Assembly (NCBI GenBank): GCA_002812745.2
Contig: NCSJ02000047.1
Span: 1 to 64,000 of the forward strand
Reading direction: 5' to 3'
Length of the DNA stretch: 64,000 nt
DNA from: Scytalidium lignicola
Lineage: Eukaryota; Ascomycota; Leotiomycetes
Shown here: positions 47,291 through 59,079 of the stretch, one piece after another
Numbering within the stretch: the stretch's first letter is position 1
Layout: every line of letters starts with the position of its first letter
The notes under the pieces: generated by a model
What the model saw: only the letters and a program-made list of their open reading frames with translations
What the model was told of the DNA's origin: nothing
Database searches by the model: none
Translations under genes and position numbers: made by a program

Positions 47291-48246
47291 TAACTTTAGC
47301 TTGTGTTTCTCTTAAGTTATTCTATATCAATTTAAAATGTTATCTAAGTATTGTTCTTGATCTAAGAATAGTGTTTTCTCTTTTTAATTCTTAATAACAT
47401 AAATATTAAGGATTACTTGAATCTCCTCTAAGNTTTTTAGTATAAAATTAATTTGCTAATATCTTTCTAAACTATTTTAATTCTTATACTCTTAGTGTAA
47501 TAATAATGATATTATTTATATGAATAAGTAATATAATCTTATATTCTTTGTAGATATAAAGGTAAGGGTTAGTTAAACTTTGAACAAATCTAATCTTAAT
47601 AAGATAACTCTTGTAAAGTAGGTTTTAGTCTTGCACAGACTACTTTAACCTATACAAACTCTGTAGGATATGTAATGTATACTTGTTCTTTAACTTAAGT
47701 ACTTTATCTGGTTAAGACAAGAAGATTTATTCTTGTAAGTATGATTTAATGAAAGTATTCTTCATGTTATATAAGTAGTATTCAAGGTTTTCTGCTGTAA
47801 TAATGACTATGAATATCCAAAGAGTATTCATTTTAATTGTAAGTGTAAATATCTTAGTGAAATCTTGTTTATATTTCTGAGAGAAGCCTTGAATAACCAG
47901 TCTTGCCTTAAATTTGTTTAGTGTTTTGTTAAGGTTTGTCTTAATAGTAAATATTTATTTGATGGAGATTAAGTTTATTCCTTCTAAGGATATTTCTTCT
48001 TCTTATATACTATTTTATTGTAATGATATGATCTCTTTGTTAATTGCTTCCTTTTACTTCTGATTATATTTATAATCTGAAATGGCNTTTTTTGTATGTC
48101 ATTAGAATAGTAATATCTAGATTTATTATTAGACTAGTTAGAGTTGTCTTATTTAAGTCTTGGTAATCTTGATCTTTTAGTATTACAAGTATAGCTTTAA
48201 TTATCTTGGCAAGGCAGTCTTTGTCATTAGAGTTATTAGGCCTTTG

Positions 48247-48531
48247 TTACTTTTGAAGATTATACTTTGTTTTTGTAGGTTTTAGTAATGTTTGATTTTC
48301 CTTGTTAAGTAGGTGAAATTTAATAGGTAATGCTATATTAGTATTGTATGGTAAATTATAATTCTTAGCTTGAGCTTGAAATTGATTTTTAATTTTATTT
48401 TCTTCATCTCCTCTCTCCTCTTCTGAATAAAATATATTTATGCTTGGATTGTTTGTAATTTCTTGATTATATTGACAGTTAGCTGAGTTAGTTAGATTGT
48501 TGTGTGTTATAATTAAGTTTGTAATAAACAA
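48247..48531 (-). pseudogene. Copia-2 Pol, low-complexity linker segment
   Basis: An open stretch of 94 codons on the minus strand between integrase and reverse transcriptase of Copia-2, rich in Asn, Gln and Glu (for example NIFYSEEERGDEENKIKNQF). Copia polyproteins commonly have such an unstructured acidic linker here. No catalytic motif lies in it; it only shows where the frame escaped stops. Confidence 0.5.
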
Positions 48532-49686
48532 GATTATAATTTTAAAGTTATTTAAGTCTTTTAGATCTAGGAATAGTATAAACTTAATAACTTTGTTTTG
48601 TAATTAGCCTTTTGGTTTATAAATTGTTAGCTTATTCCTTATTCCTTGAGGGTTGTCCTTCTGAAGTTTTAAATTAATTATTTTGCTTTAAATGTTTTTG
48701 TAAAAGTTAACATGACTTAATTTGATAACATAACCTTTGTTTAGTGTATAGACTTTGTATTACTTAATTGTGTTTAGGTTATATCTTATAAACATTGTAA
48801 CTTATTCATAGTTTATAAGCTTGTCCTTTCTTGACTCCTTTGGATATTCCTTTTAGTTAATGTATAATATGTATTTACATCCAAAAACTCTAATATGATC
48901 AATGCTTAGGATCTCTTCAGTGAATGTCTAATAAGGGTTAACTACCTTTTTATCAATTATCAGACTAGATGTAGTTTAGTTTTGTAAATATGTATTTGTC
49001 TTAATAGTATGATTCTAGAATTCAAGTAGCAAGTTTACTTCTTTTAACAAAGCATAAGCATTTGTAATAGTTGTTTGAATTACTTGTTTAATTATATTAT
49101 TCTGGTTTGACTTATATCTTGTTGTTATCTTTACTTGAATTTTAATTAAAGTGCTTTACTCTTTTAATAGTAATAGCAATTCCAAGGCATTGTTAGTTTT
49201 AATAGCCTTGACTTTCTCCTTAGTTTTGTATTCTATTTGGATTTTCCATGTTTTAAACTTTTCAACTAGATTTACTTTAGTCTTCTTAGAGATGTTTTAA
49301 ATATAACAAGTAACATTATTAATAATCTGAGCAAAGTATTAATCTCCAGATATTGATAGTAGAAATAACTTATATGTATTTATATAGATTAGTACAAGCT
49401 TCTTAGTCTTTTATTTACTTAACATTTTATTTATATAATCTTTTATTTTGGTAAGGTTGTAGACTTTACATGGCTCTTTAGTTGTAAGCTTGTATACTGG
49501 CCTACTTAGAGTAGTTACCTTGTGTAAATTGCAGATCTTCTTTTCTCCAAGATGAACAAATTGTTTGTGTTATAAATTATAACATTGTGTGTTTTTNCTT
49601 TACTGATTTTTTGTGTTAGTATAAGTAAGATTTCAATGTTATTGTTAAAGTTANTTTTTTTCCTTGTTAAGTAGGGGAAATTACAC

Positions 49687-49941
49687 TTACCTCTCTAATT
49701 CAGCATTATCAACTAATATTGTCTCCTTTAGTTTATTCATAATAGAACTTATAATATATACTCTTTTATACTGTTTAACTTTGATGATTTGATTCTTTTG
49801 AGTAAAGTATATTTTATTTGGATCAAACAAGCTATCAAAACCTCTTTTACACATATGTTGAGCAAAGAGGAGGTTAGCCTTAAGATTTGGAATAAGTAAG
49901 GTATTAGACAACAATGTAATACTTCTATTTTTTAATTTCAT
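49687..49941 (-). pseudogene. Copia-2 gag_pre-integrase remnant
   Basis: 84 open codons on the minus strand with LLIPNLKANLLFAQHMCKRG and FDSLFDPNKIYFTQKNQIIK. This matches the pre-integrase domain found just before the integrase zinc finger in Copia Pol. The Gag zinc knuckle lies about 450 bp upstream (near 50.37 kb), reading CYLYDKNHFIKYC with the second Cys now Tyr. Confidence 0.8.
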
Positions 49942-51638
49942 TTCAGTAATTCTCTTCTTTTATGTATATAACCTTCCTCTTCTAACCTTTATTCTATGAT
50001 GTTTAATATTAACTATTAGTTGTTTAAAGAGTTAGGAGTTGTTAGTCATATAAGAAGAAATGCTTATGTCTGCAATCTAGATAGAAGGTTTAACCTTATG
50101 TATTACCTTCTTTGAAATACTTACAACTTTGTCTTCTTTCTCAAATGAGTTGTCAAAGCTTAACTTTGTCTTTGATGTTGAATTGTATTCAGAGGAGTAA
50201 TTAATAACATAACTATAAAAGTGTTGTCTTGACTTGTTATCTTTATAATAACCTTTGTGTTTATCCTTTTCTATTGCCTTTTAAGAGTATTATGATTTAT
50301 TGTCTTTAGATTTAAGACTAAGAATGTATTTTCTTATATCATGTCTGAGTTTACAATACTTAATAAAATGATTCTTATCATATAAGTAACATTTGACTTT
50401 CTTTTAGTTGAGCAAGTTACTTTTATGTCTACTTTGTTAACTTGAGCNTTTTATTTCCTTTATCTTATGATCTTTATGTTCTTTTGTCTTTAGCAATAAG
50501 GGTTATTGTTAAGTTGGTGACCTTTTCTTTATGTCTCTGGAGGATGTTGATCTTATCCATAATTTTAAGTATTAGTTATATATTGATTATAATTGTAACT
50601 GTTGAGTATTCTTCTGGAAGTCTTGTAAGAAAGAATTTGAATATTTATTTTATGCTGAAATTATCCTTGAGTTTAAGAGTTACCTTTACAACTCTCTTCC
50701 TTAATTCTTATACTTAGATCTATTCTTCTTTGATTAACATATCTTGTTTTAACTTGAATATTATAAGTTGAGTTATTTTACTTTAAGTTGTATAAGGTAA
50801 TAATTTATTATATTTGGAGTATAGTTTAGACTATACTAACTTGGCTTCAGACTTGTTATGAATCAATTCATTGTTTATAACATCAATATAAATTGAAATT
50901 ATATATAAAACCTTTGTAGATACAACTTCATATTTCTCTTGCTTTTTAATATTCTATATATTGTCTTTTGATTTACTTTATAGTCTATCCTCTACTTTCA
51001 AGTTCTCTAGTTGTTTTGTCATATTTTTGATGGTGATTTCAAGTGTTTTCATGCTTATTAGTATAACAAGGATATTGATTGACAATTAAGTTCTTTAAAT
51101 CTAAGTGTATTCTATGATTGACTTGTTTAGCATGAATTCTAGTAATTCTCCCTTGAAATAAAGTCTTATCAGTTTAAACTATTCTTGTTAATTAACTTTG
51201 CTGAGTATGTTAACAAGGTACTTGTATACAAGATGATCAGTGTTCATTTTCTCAAATGTTGGTAAGATAAGGGTAATGAAGATTTTGTTATCTTTTGAGT
51301 TGTTATATTATAACTTAAGATTAGAATGATTTATAATTGATTATTAAGTTTGAATGAATAGGTAAATATTATACTAAGGTGCTTAATACTGATTAAGGAG
51401 TTATGATCTTCAAATACTTATTGTAAACTAACATTATAATGTTGTAATTGTTTACTTGTCTTAAGACTTGGAATTGATTAGTCTACGTTTCAACTGATGT
51501 TTTACAAACTTCTTTTATCTATTAGAGGCTTGTGCAATTATGCGTGATTTGGTTGTCCTTGATAACAGACTTACAATGTATATATCTTAATTGTTATTCT
51601 TCTTAATAACATTTCAACATATGTTCGAGCTTATAACC

Positions 51639-51869
51639 TGTGAAGATTATGACTAATAGGCTTATATCAAGGAAGTGTTAGTTCACTAGGCACTATTGTA
51701 TTGTAAGGTTGAATAGGCTTATATTGGCTAATACATAATATGCTTTAACTTATGTATATAGTATTTAAGGGTTGTACCCTTAAATACTCTCTTACCGGAT
51801 TATTAGTTATTCCATTCTGGTCGTATAGCTACTGAGCGTTAATATGCTCTACTCTTACAATTCCTAACA
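51639..51869 (-). repeat. Copia-2 5' LTR
   Basis: 231 bp from TGTGAAGATT to TTCCTAACA, followed by the target duplication TAATC. It retains more C/G (for example TTACCGGATTATT against TTACTGGATTATT). Confidence 0.9.
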
Positions 51870-51874
51870 TAATC

Positions 51875-52030
51875 TTAAATACTTTATAAATAAAAAGAAA
51901 TCAAATAAAAGACAAGTATGTTAAATTTAGAAGTTAACTGAATATGACTTTAAGATAAAGTATAGAATAAGCAAGACTAACCTTGTTAATAGTTTGTTAA
52001 GATGATTAAATTATAAACTTAAGTTTAATA
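51875..52030 (+). pseudogene. Gypsy-2 RNase H, part after the Copia-2 insertion
   Basis: Plus-strand reading LKYFINKKKSNKRQVC and KLTEYDFKIKYRISKTNLVN is the end of a Gypsy RNase H domain (family pattern NLxYF...KLNRRQ...FDFxIxYRPGK). The preceding residues lie left of the insertion, at about 46140-46164 (IIKIDYNN). Confidence 0.8.
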
Positions 52031-53376
52031 AAGTTATAAGAAATTTGATATTAATGTTAAGAAAGAAAATATAGAATATATTCTACATTAAAGTTAAGAA
52101 AGTATCTTGATAGAAAATTAAGATATTAGCTAATAATATTATAAAGAGAAGAAATGCTTAAAGAGGCAACATTTAAAGGGGTAATTTCTAGACTAAGTAC
52201 TTTAAACTTAGTTATTAATTAAGGTTTGTATATATATAAGTAGTTATGGATTTAACAAGACATTATTATAAGGTTATAATAAGTAATATAACTTATAAGC
52301 TTAAGCTTGTTGTTAAGATTAATAGTTATAAACACCTTATCTTATAAGTATATACTTGTTTGATAAGTATACTTAAAATAGTAAATAGTTCTTCTACTAA
52401 GTTGATAATTAACTTAATATATGACTTGTAATAGAAGGATACCTTTGTTCAAGGACAATGTTAACAATTAATTTAGAAGAAGAGAATTGTTAAAGTTGTT
52501 AAGAAGAAACCTTAATATTATAAGAATAATAATTCTTAAGGTAAGTTAACTCTTGAGAATAAAGACTTTATATGAAAGTATAAAGAGTAAAGTTTTAAAA
52601 GAACTTATGCTAAGATAATATAATCAAAGTAAGATTGTAAGGAAAAGCTTATAATTATAAAATATAATGACTAAAACATTGAAGAAGAAATTACTAATAT
52701 AAATAAGAGATTAAGTAAAGTCNAAAGAGTTATAATGTAATAAGGGAAATTATNAAGAAAGAATTTATAACCTTAAAGTATAATAATTAAAACATTAAAA
52801 GAGAAACTTTAAATTTGTATAAGNAAGTTAAAAGTAGTCAAAGAGTAATTATAAAGAATAAACTATACAAGTCTCCTTTAATACTAAGGCAAAATATATA
52901 TCCTAGATAATAATACAATAAGAATAAAGATATTGATTACAAATTATAATAATCTTATAACAAAGCATTTTGAAATCTTAAAAACATTAGAATTAATTCA
53001 GTAAAAGTATTTTTAATTAAGTTTAAGAAGAGATATAAAGTGTTAAGTATATACTTATACTATTTGTTAAAGAACAAAGGTAAGATAATATATACTATAT
53101 AAAACATTAATACTATTACCTTATTTAAAGTAATTATAAACAAAGATTTTAATAAACTTTATTATAGATTTACCTTTAAGTAAATAAAGTAATATAATAT
53201 ATAATTTATGTTTAATTATCATTAACAAGTATATACAAATAGTATAATACATTCCTTATAAGAAGACAATTATAACATTAAAATTAACAAAGTTATTTTT
53301 ATAACATATTATTAAAGATTTTAATACCTTGAAAAGTATAATCTTAAACTAAGAACTTCAATTTATTAATAAGTTT

Positions 53377-53620
53377 TGTTATAGACTAAGTCTAGGGTAA
53401 AGACAGTGAATTACAATCAAGAAGATAGTAGTATTAACAATTAAGCTTGTTCTATTCTCTAAACTAATTCCTGAAGAATCCAAATCATAATGGCTACTTA
53501 GGTTACCCTTATATATGTTAGGTCTTGTATACTCTTGAAATGAGCCCTTATCTTAATACTCTGTTCACATGCTTAGCATACTACATATACTTCTTAGGCT
53601 CTGTGATCCGAGCTTTAACA
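53377..53620 (-). repeat. Solo LTR of the Gypsy-2 family, inverted
   Basis: 244 bp, reverse complement of 42440-42683, running from TGTTATAGAC to GCTTTAACA on the plus strand. The flanks AGTTT (53372-53376) and AGTTC (53621-53625) differ by one C-to-T, so this is a 5-bp target duplication altered by one transition. No internal element remains. A 66-codon frame over part of it has no coding meaning. Confidence 0.8.
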
Positions 53621-53625
53621 AGTTC

Positions 53626-54983
53626 TGAGCCTCTTTATATTTCTACTTATAAGTACAAAAACACTTATCAACAACATTTTACCCTTAAAATAATAAATAA
53701 ACAGAAATCTAGAATCAAACATTAAAACATTATTTATAAGTGTTTTATTTATATAAGTAAAATAACTGAGTATTAAAGTTAACTCTTGTAGAATTCACAT
53801 ATAATAATAATATCCATAATATTACTAGTATAACTCCTTTTTACAATATATATGATTATAACCTTAAGATCTAGGTTAACATTAAGAATAACATTATAAA
53901 AAGGAGAGTAATTATTATACAAGAAAGGATAAAAATATTATAAAAAGAAAAAAGAAGTAATAACAAAGTAATAACAAGAAGTTACAAAAGTATAAAAGAA
54001 GTATTATAACAAAAAAAACAAAANGCTAATAACATTTAAGATAAGTGATTTTATAATAATATCCATGAAGAATCTATAATAACAAAGACTTAGTAAGAAG
54101 TTATTAGATTAATATTTAAGATTATTAAAGGTAGTCTAAGTTATAGGTAATAACCTTGTATATAAACTAAAGTTACCTTTTAAAATAAGAGTATACTTAA
54201 TCTTTTATATATCCTTCCTTAAATTATACTATTATGAATCTAGCATAATGTTAGAGTTCTTAAAANGGAAAAGTTATTAATAATAAAAANCAAGTAAGAG
54301 GTTAAAGTCATCTTAGATTATAAAGTCAAGAAGAATAGAACTTAATAATACTTTGTAAAGTAAAAANGGATTCTTATTAGTAGAAGATACTTAAGAACTA
54401 TTAAAGTACTTGTAAAATATTATGAAGAAACTTAAAGAATATAAAAAACAATATGAACAATTACTTATAAAACAAGTAACCTCCTCAAAATCAACATAAC
54501 AAAAANGTTATAAAGAAAAGGAACAAGAAGTGAAAAAGGTTAAATTAAGACTAAAGTACTTAAAGGCAAAGAATTATTTATTTAATAATAATACTTATAA
54601 ACACTTTTGTACTTATACTTCCTCTTCTTCAACAAAGGGTTATTACTTTCTTTATTACCTTTATTATCATTACTATTATCTTTATTACTATTATTATTAT
54701 TATTAACAAGGTTATTAAGTCAAACAAGAGAAGTTATAAACTCATTATCTTTAAATCAGAGATAATATCTTAAAGAGGTAAGAAGAAGACTAAGCATAAG
54801 GCTAATAAGGAGTATTATACTAAGGATTAAGATTAGAACAAGCATTATCAACTTAGAATACTTGTTAATAAAGTAAGTAAGACAATGATAAAAAGTAACA
54901 AGGACATTACTCTTTTATACTCTTAAAAGACAAGAGTAAACAAGATAATAAACTAGAAGGATAAGAGAATTATTATTATCATT
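53626..54983. other. AT-rich repeat-derived DNA
   Basis: No clear domain. A plus-strand Lys/Glu-rich stretch near 54.41-54.48 kb (NIMKKLKEYKKQYEQLL) could be a coiled-coil relic of a retroelement protein. A pyrimidine-rich (TTATTAC)n-like tract lies at about 54.63-54.71 kb. Several N positions next to A runs. Confidence 0.4.
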
Positions 54984-55326
54984 TGTTACGGGTTTTACCT
55001 AACAAGCTGATTGGTGTAGGCCTGAGGCTCGGTACACGGAAGGTGTGCATAGAGAACCTAACAATCAGGGGTCACGTGATGGAGTCTTGGGATCCCTGGT
55101 GGACTCCAGTGGACTCCAAGGACTCCAAGGGATCCAACTGTATTTCATTATCTATATAAGCACGCTGTAGGAACATGAGAGTAGACTCCTCGTGTTCAAC
55201 CTAAATACATTACTGTATCCTACCTTCGACCTAGTAACTTGCTTGTGTGTCACACGTTTCCGTTGTCCCTGAACATCTACCTTACCCTTGGCTATCCAGT
55301 GACCTGGATGGCGTAGTTTTGTAACA
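54984..55326 (+). repeat. Solo LTR of the Gypsy-1 family, nearly unmutated
   Basis: 343 bp from TGTTACGGGTTTTACC to GTTTTGTAACA, clearly the same LTR as 33567-33926 and 40326-40684, but with normal base composition. It has the TATCTATATAAGCACGCTG promoter block (near 55.15 kb) and a run of GGACTCCA units at about 55.10-55.13 kb. The flanks TCATT and GTAGA do not match. Confidence 0.85.
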
Positions 55327-56860
55327 GTAGATTATGTTATTTAGTCTAGTTAGTTTTATTACTTTGNTTTTTATATACTTCTTTTACTTAATCTTAATAT
55401 TCCTTTATTGTTAAATAACTTTGATTAAACATTATATGTTCTTCATTATAATTATAACACTTAAGCATAATTTCTCTTAAGTTTATTGAACATTCTTCTT
55501 CTCCTCCTTCATATATTACTCTTACACAGTAAGCATACTACTTCTTTACTTTATAATACTATGTATAATGTCCTTAAGCTTAACATTTGAAACATTACTT
55601 TGGCTATAACTTATTCTTAAATAGTTTATAGTAAAATACTTGACCTTCTTAATATAAACCTTAATCTATAAGTCTGTATATGTCTTCTATAATTATTAGT
55701 TTAATATATAAACAACCTTTTCGTTATTAACCTCCTTTATAAGCTTAACAAGCTTTAACTTAAAGTATTATTATTTTATTCTCTTTTTCTAGTACTTCTT
55801 TGATTAAAACTTTATTATATTCAGTTAACAAGTAATCAAATATACCCTTGATGTATATAATAACTCTATTACTAACAATTTGTACTTCTTCTCTAAATAC
55901 CTTTTGAACTCATTATATGTTAAGCAAATACTATTCTTTTTAACTATCTTTGAAGACTATTATTATATCATTGTTAAGTAATTGTCTTATTATGTGTACA
56001 TTACTTCATAAGAATATAATTATATTAATTACTATTATTATGTTTTATAAATTGTAATTCTTAAGTTTTGATAGTATACTTAAAGTATATACAATGATTT
56101 TATAATCNTTTTTTCACTAGTAATTTACAAGTCCTTTGTTATGTATTCTTTGTATACTCATTATTAGATTGTATTATTATTGCTAAGAAGGTTATTATCT
56201 AAGCCTATGTATACTCTTAAGGTTAAATAACTTTTACAAGTACTTCTTTTAAGTCTTTATAAGTAATTAGTATATTGTTGTTATTACTAGATTACTTTAT
56301 AATTATTTTATGTTTAAATTTAAGGTGTAAAATTTTTTTCTGCTAGTTAAAATACTTTATGTATATTTCTCTTCTTAACCAACTAGTTGAATTACAGTAA
56401 ATCCTCATGTTCATTACTACTTGACTTTTGCTTTGTCACCTCTCTTTGGCTGTATTCCTTATCTCCATAGCTCTGGTGTTATTAGTTCTTCTGTTGATAG
56501 TTAAAGCTTATAATACTATTGTCACATCCTACAACTGTGTCATACTTACGTCCTACTTGCGACATCATAACTAAGCATGTTCAATATGCTAGGTACAGCT
56601 TTATTATTAGTAATGAATTAGGCTTTAGTATTGGCGTAGTGTTAGGGTTCAATTATTCTAGTTCACAACCAGTTCNTTTTTCTCTAATATGCAATAAACT
56701 TATAATTCTTTTATTATCTATATATTTTATTATATTATAAATTTCTCTAAAATAATCAAAAATTTAATAATCCAACCGCTTATTATTTTATCATTATTGT
56801 ATAAACATATATTAATAGTTTGAAAACCTCTTATACCTAATATAAAATAGAGATCTAACA
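55327..56860 (-). mobile_element. Non-LTR (LINE, Tad-like) ORF1 remnant in AT-rich DNA
   Basis: Minus-strand translation of about 55.62-55.50 kb reads CFKC, then A-stop-GHYT-stop-YYKVKK, then YAYCVRVIYEGGEE. This resembles the paired zinc knuckles of LINE ORF1 proteins (CFxCQxYGHxxxxC...CxxCxxxHxGxE), with Gln codons now stops and one Cys now Tyr. No endonuclease or reverse transcriptase was recognised, and the borders are unknown; the remainder of the interval is featureless AT-rich DNA. Confidence 0.5.
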
Positions 56861-58018
56861 TGGTTATCACTCTGAACATCATACGACGAAAAATTAAGTG
56901 AGGTTCTGATCGACATCATAACTAGGTAAATGTGACTTTAGAAGGATACCTGTAATCGCATACAGTACATATACTAGAAGACAATATTGAAGTTGCAGTT
57001 AGAAAACACCGATGAATTGAGTCGTGCCGAGCTTTCAAGAGGCATATCAATCGGACATTAACTTAACACCGTCATGATGAGATAAATAACAAGCCAGCTA
57101 GATATATCCAGAATCATTCAATATGGGACTATCTATCATAGTGATTCTCAGGTTACAAAGCTGATCAGAAGATGACTTAAAGGTCTAATAAATCTAGCTT
57201 ATATTTATCCAGCGTGACCGTAGAAGCTATCAAAATAGTGATCCATTTTCAAGCTCACAAGCAATGCAATGGTATAGTTCGTGAGTTCCAGGTGGCACGA
57301 ATTACCTATGCTGATACTGTCCTATGGTTACCTACACCTAAAATTACCAACAAAGGGGCATGTCGACTCTTTCTTTTAATTTTTTAAGGAAAAAAATTAC
57401 GATTGGACAATATGGCAATACTTGACTCAAAGATTGTTTTATCTATAATGGAATATCAGATCTGACCACCGTAGAACTTATCTCTCTTTCATACTCATAA
57501 AGTGGATAGGGAAACGAGAAAATAATGCTATGTACGGTAGGCTCATGGAAAAGAGACTGATTTTGCGTTAGTATGATTATGGAACATTTCAGACAGCGTA
57601 GAAAACGCGTGGATTGGTCACCTACATTCCATCTCGATCTCTCTACTAACTTTGCACATCCAAAGTGGTATTCTCTTCACGCCATTGCTTGGCATGGCCA
57701 TTTTACTCCACTACTGCTTATTACTAGGTGGAGTAATTCGAGGGTCAATACCCCTGGTAGGGGATAAACCACTCGAGGTGCGTGCGTCTTCTTTGTTCGT
57801 GATGGATAGAACTACTTTGAAGGCTTCACAAATCGTCTCTCTTCCTGGTGTCCCAAAGTATCCTCCAAGTGCATATAAAAGTTCACGAATTGACTTTACG
57901 TTCTTTCCCCGTAAGCTGTACAGAAATTCTCTCCACGAAGAGTCCAAGATCTTGTTACCAAGACCCCCTTCTTTAGTGTATCACACAACATTGAACTGGG
58001 TTGCACAAGATAGACTCT
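56861..58018. other. Unique sequence of intermediate composition, no clear gene
   Basis: Composition rises gradually towards normal. Between about 57.95 and 57.71 kb the minus strand has an open stretch including SSWREFLYSLRGKNVKSIRE and LLYALGGYFGTPGRETI that looks protein-like, but I do not recognise it and it has no ATG. The plus strand is also open over the same bases. It may be a fragment of a repeated gene near the kinase-like pseudogene. Confidence 0.4.
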
Positions 58019-59020
58019 TTAGCGATGCTTGCTTTTCCTCTTCCAAGGCATCAATTTGGACCGGTGGAAATCAATAATTTGAGCCCATTTAAGCTCTTCA
58101 TTCTGCAGAATATTTTCAAAACGGAGGTCCTCATGTATCACACCTAAGTGGTAGATTTCTCGTCTTGACTTATGAATCTCATGGAGCAGTGTTTTAGTAT
58201 ATTCCAGCAAACTTGTATCTTCCACTCCCCTCCCCCCAAAGCCATTAGTAACATATATCGGATTCGCGCACCCCCATGAAGAAAATAGATCTTTTTCAAA
58301 TGGATTGTTTCAAGAAACACTGGCACCGCAGATTCCTAAGTCTTTTTCAGGATTTGGTATATGTCCACTTCTCGTGATACTTCATTCCAATGCTGGTTGG
58401 TCGTACCCTTCCCGATCACGGTGTAACCATATGGAACACGGGTAATTTTAAACGGCGCTCTATATGAACCGCAAATTCCAAAGGGTGAACAGTTGTTATC
58501 TAGGTCTTCACAGCTGTCGGTTAAGCAGCTGTACCAGACGTTCTCTGTTGATGAGATGTCGACTTCCTTCTTGACCTCGCCGATACAATTCTACGTTGGG
58601 GCAACGATCATCCAACGTGCCACTTCCATGTAAGCCAAGCAAGCACTGCTGTGTGCAAAAGCTTGCTAAGTGTTGTCGAGACTGGTCTCTATGATTTTCT
58701 CCAGTGTATTTTCGACTTGAAGATCGTTGAGCCGGTGATGACGATGTGATCTCACTGATATTCCGCTTCCGTCCAGATGATACTTGGCTAGAATCTGAGT
58801 CTGATGAATCAGATGATTCTAAGTGGTGCGTTACTTCCGCAGGTGCACATCCAGCCCGAGACCGAAGAGAATAGTCTTCGCAGATCTCCGCTGTTGGAGA
58901 ACTTATAGGAGAAGACGGCAAATATTCTGGGACTAGTGGAGTCTTGTGCAATTTAGTCTTTGGCGTTGGGGAGTATGTTGGATATAGTATGTTGACTGGA
59001 AACGCAGGAATACAAAACCA
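58019..59020 (-). pseudogene. Protein-kinase-like pseudogene (fungal repeat-associated family)
   Basis: Three consecutive minus-strand frames make one protein. First (59020-58508): a Ser/Pro-rich start without ATG (TPLVPEYLPSSPISSPT), then HLASFCTQQCLLGLHGSGTL and DDRCPNVELYRRG. A one-base shift near 58510 leads to GSYRAPFKI, YGYTVIGKGTTNQHWNEVSR, and, after a TAG, ESAVPVFLETIHLKKIYFLH. A second shift in a G-run near 58225 leads to GVIHEDLRFENILQ and IIDFHRSKL, a kinase-type catalytic loop (HxDLxxxN) and DF motif. The TAG fits CAG to TAG. This family is, as I recall it, multi-copy in many ascomycetes. Two shifts, one stop and no start codon: inactive here unless the shifts are assembly errors. 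Confidence 0.75.
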
Positions 59021-59079
59021 CTATTGTATTGATTGCTTAAGGAGTTTACAACTACAGCAGATTCTATATATACAGAGAG

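Larger units (their letters stand above)
46165..51869 (-). mobile_element. Copia-2: structurally complete Ty1/copia element, 5,705 bp, RIP-degraded
   Basis: Two 231-bp LTRs, TGTGAAGATT...TTCCTAA(C/T)A, at 46165-46395 and 51639-51869. TAATC flanks both ends (46160-46164 and 51870-51874). Coding is on the minus strand: Gag zinc knuckle near 50.37 kb, gag_pre-integrase at 49.94-49.69 kb, integrase relics, then RT and RNase H to about 46.6 kb. It sits inside the RNase H region of Gypsy-2; removing it with one TAATC makes the host reading continuous. Point-mutation stops throughout. Confidence 0.92.
42440..53376 (+). mobile_element. Gypsy-2: RIP-degraded Ty3/Gypsy element, split by Copia-2
   Basis: 5' LTR at 42440-42683, zinc knuckle at about 44.0 kb, reverse transcriptase at about 45.1-45.7 kb and the start of RNase H up to 46164, all plus strand. 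RNase H resumes at 51875 after the inserted Copia-2. From about 52.1 kb onward the frame is too mutated to name domains, and no same-strand 3' LTR was found; the end given is where an inverted solo LTR begins. Dead element. Confidence 0.75.

Noticed and set aside
53525..53725. 66-codon plus-strand frame
   Set aside because: It lies mostly within a solo LTR and on the antisense strand of that LTR; no protein features.
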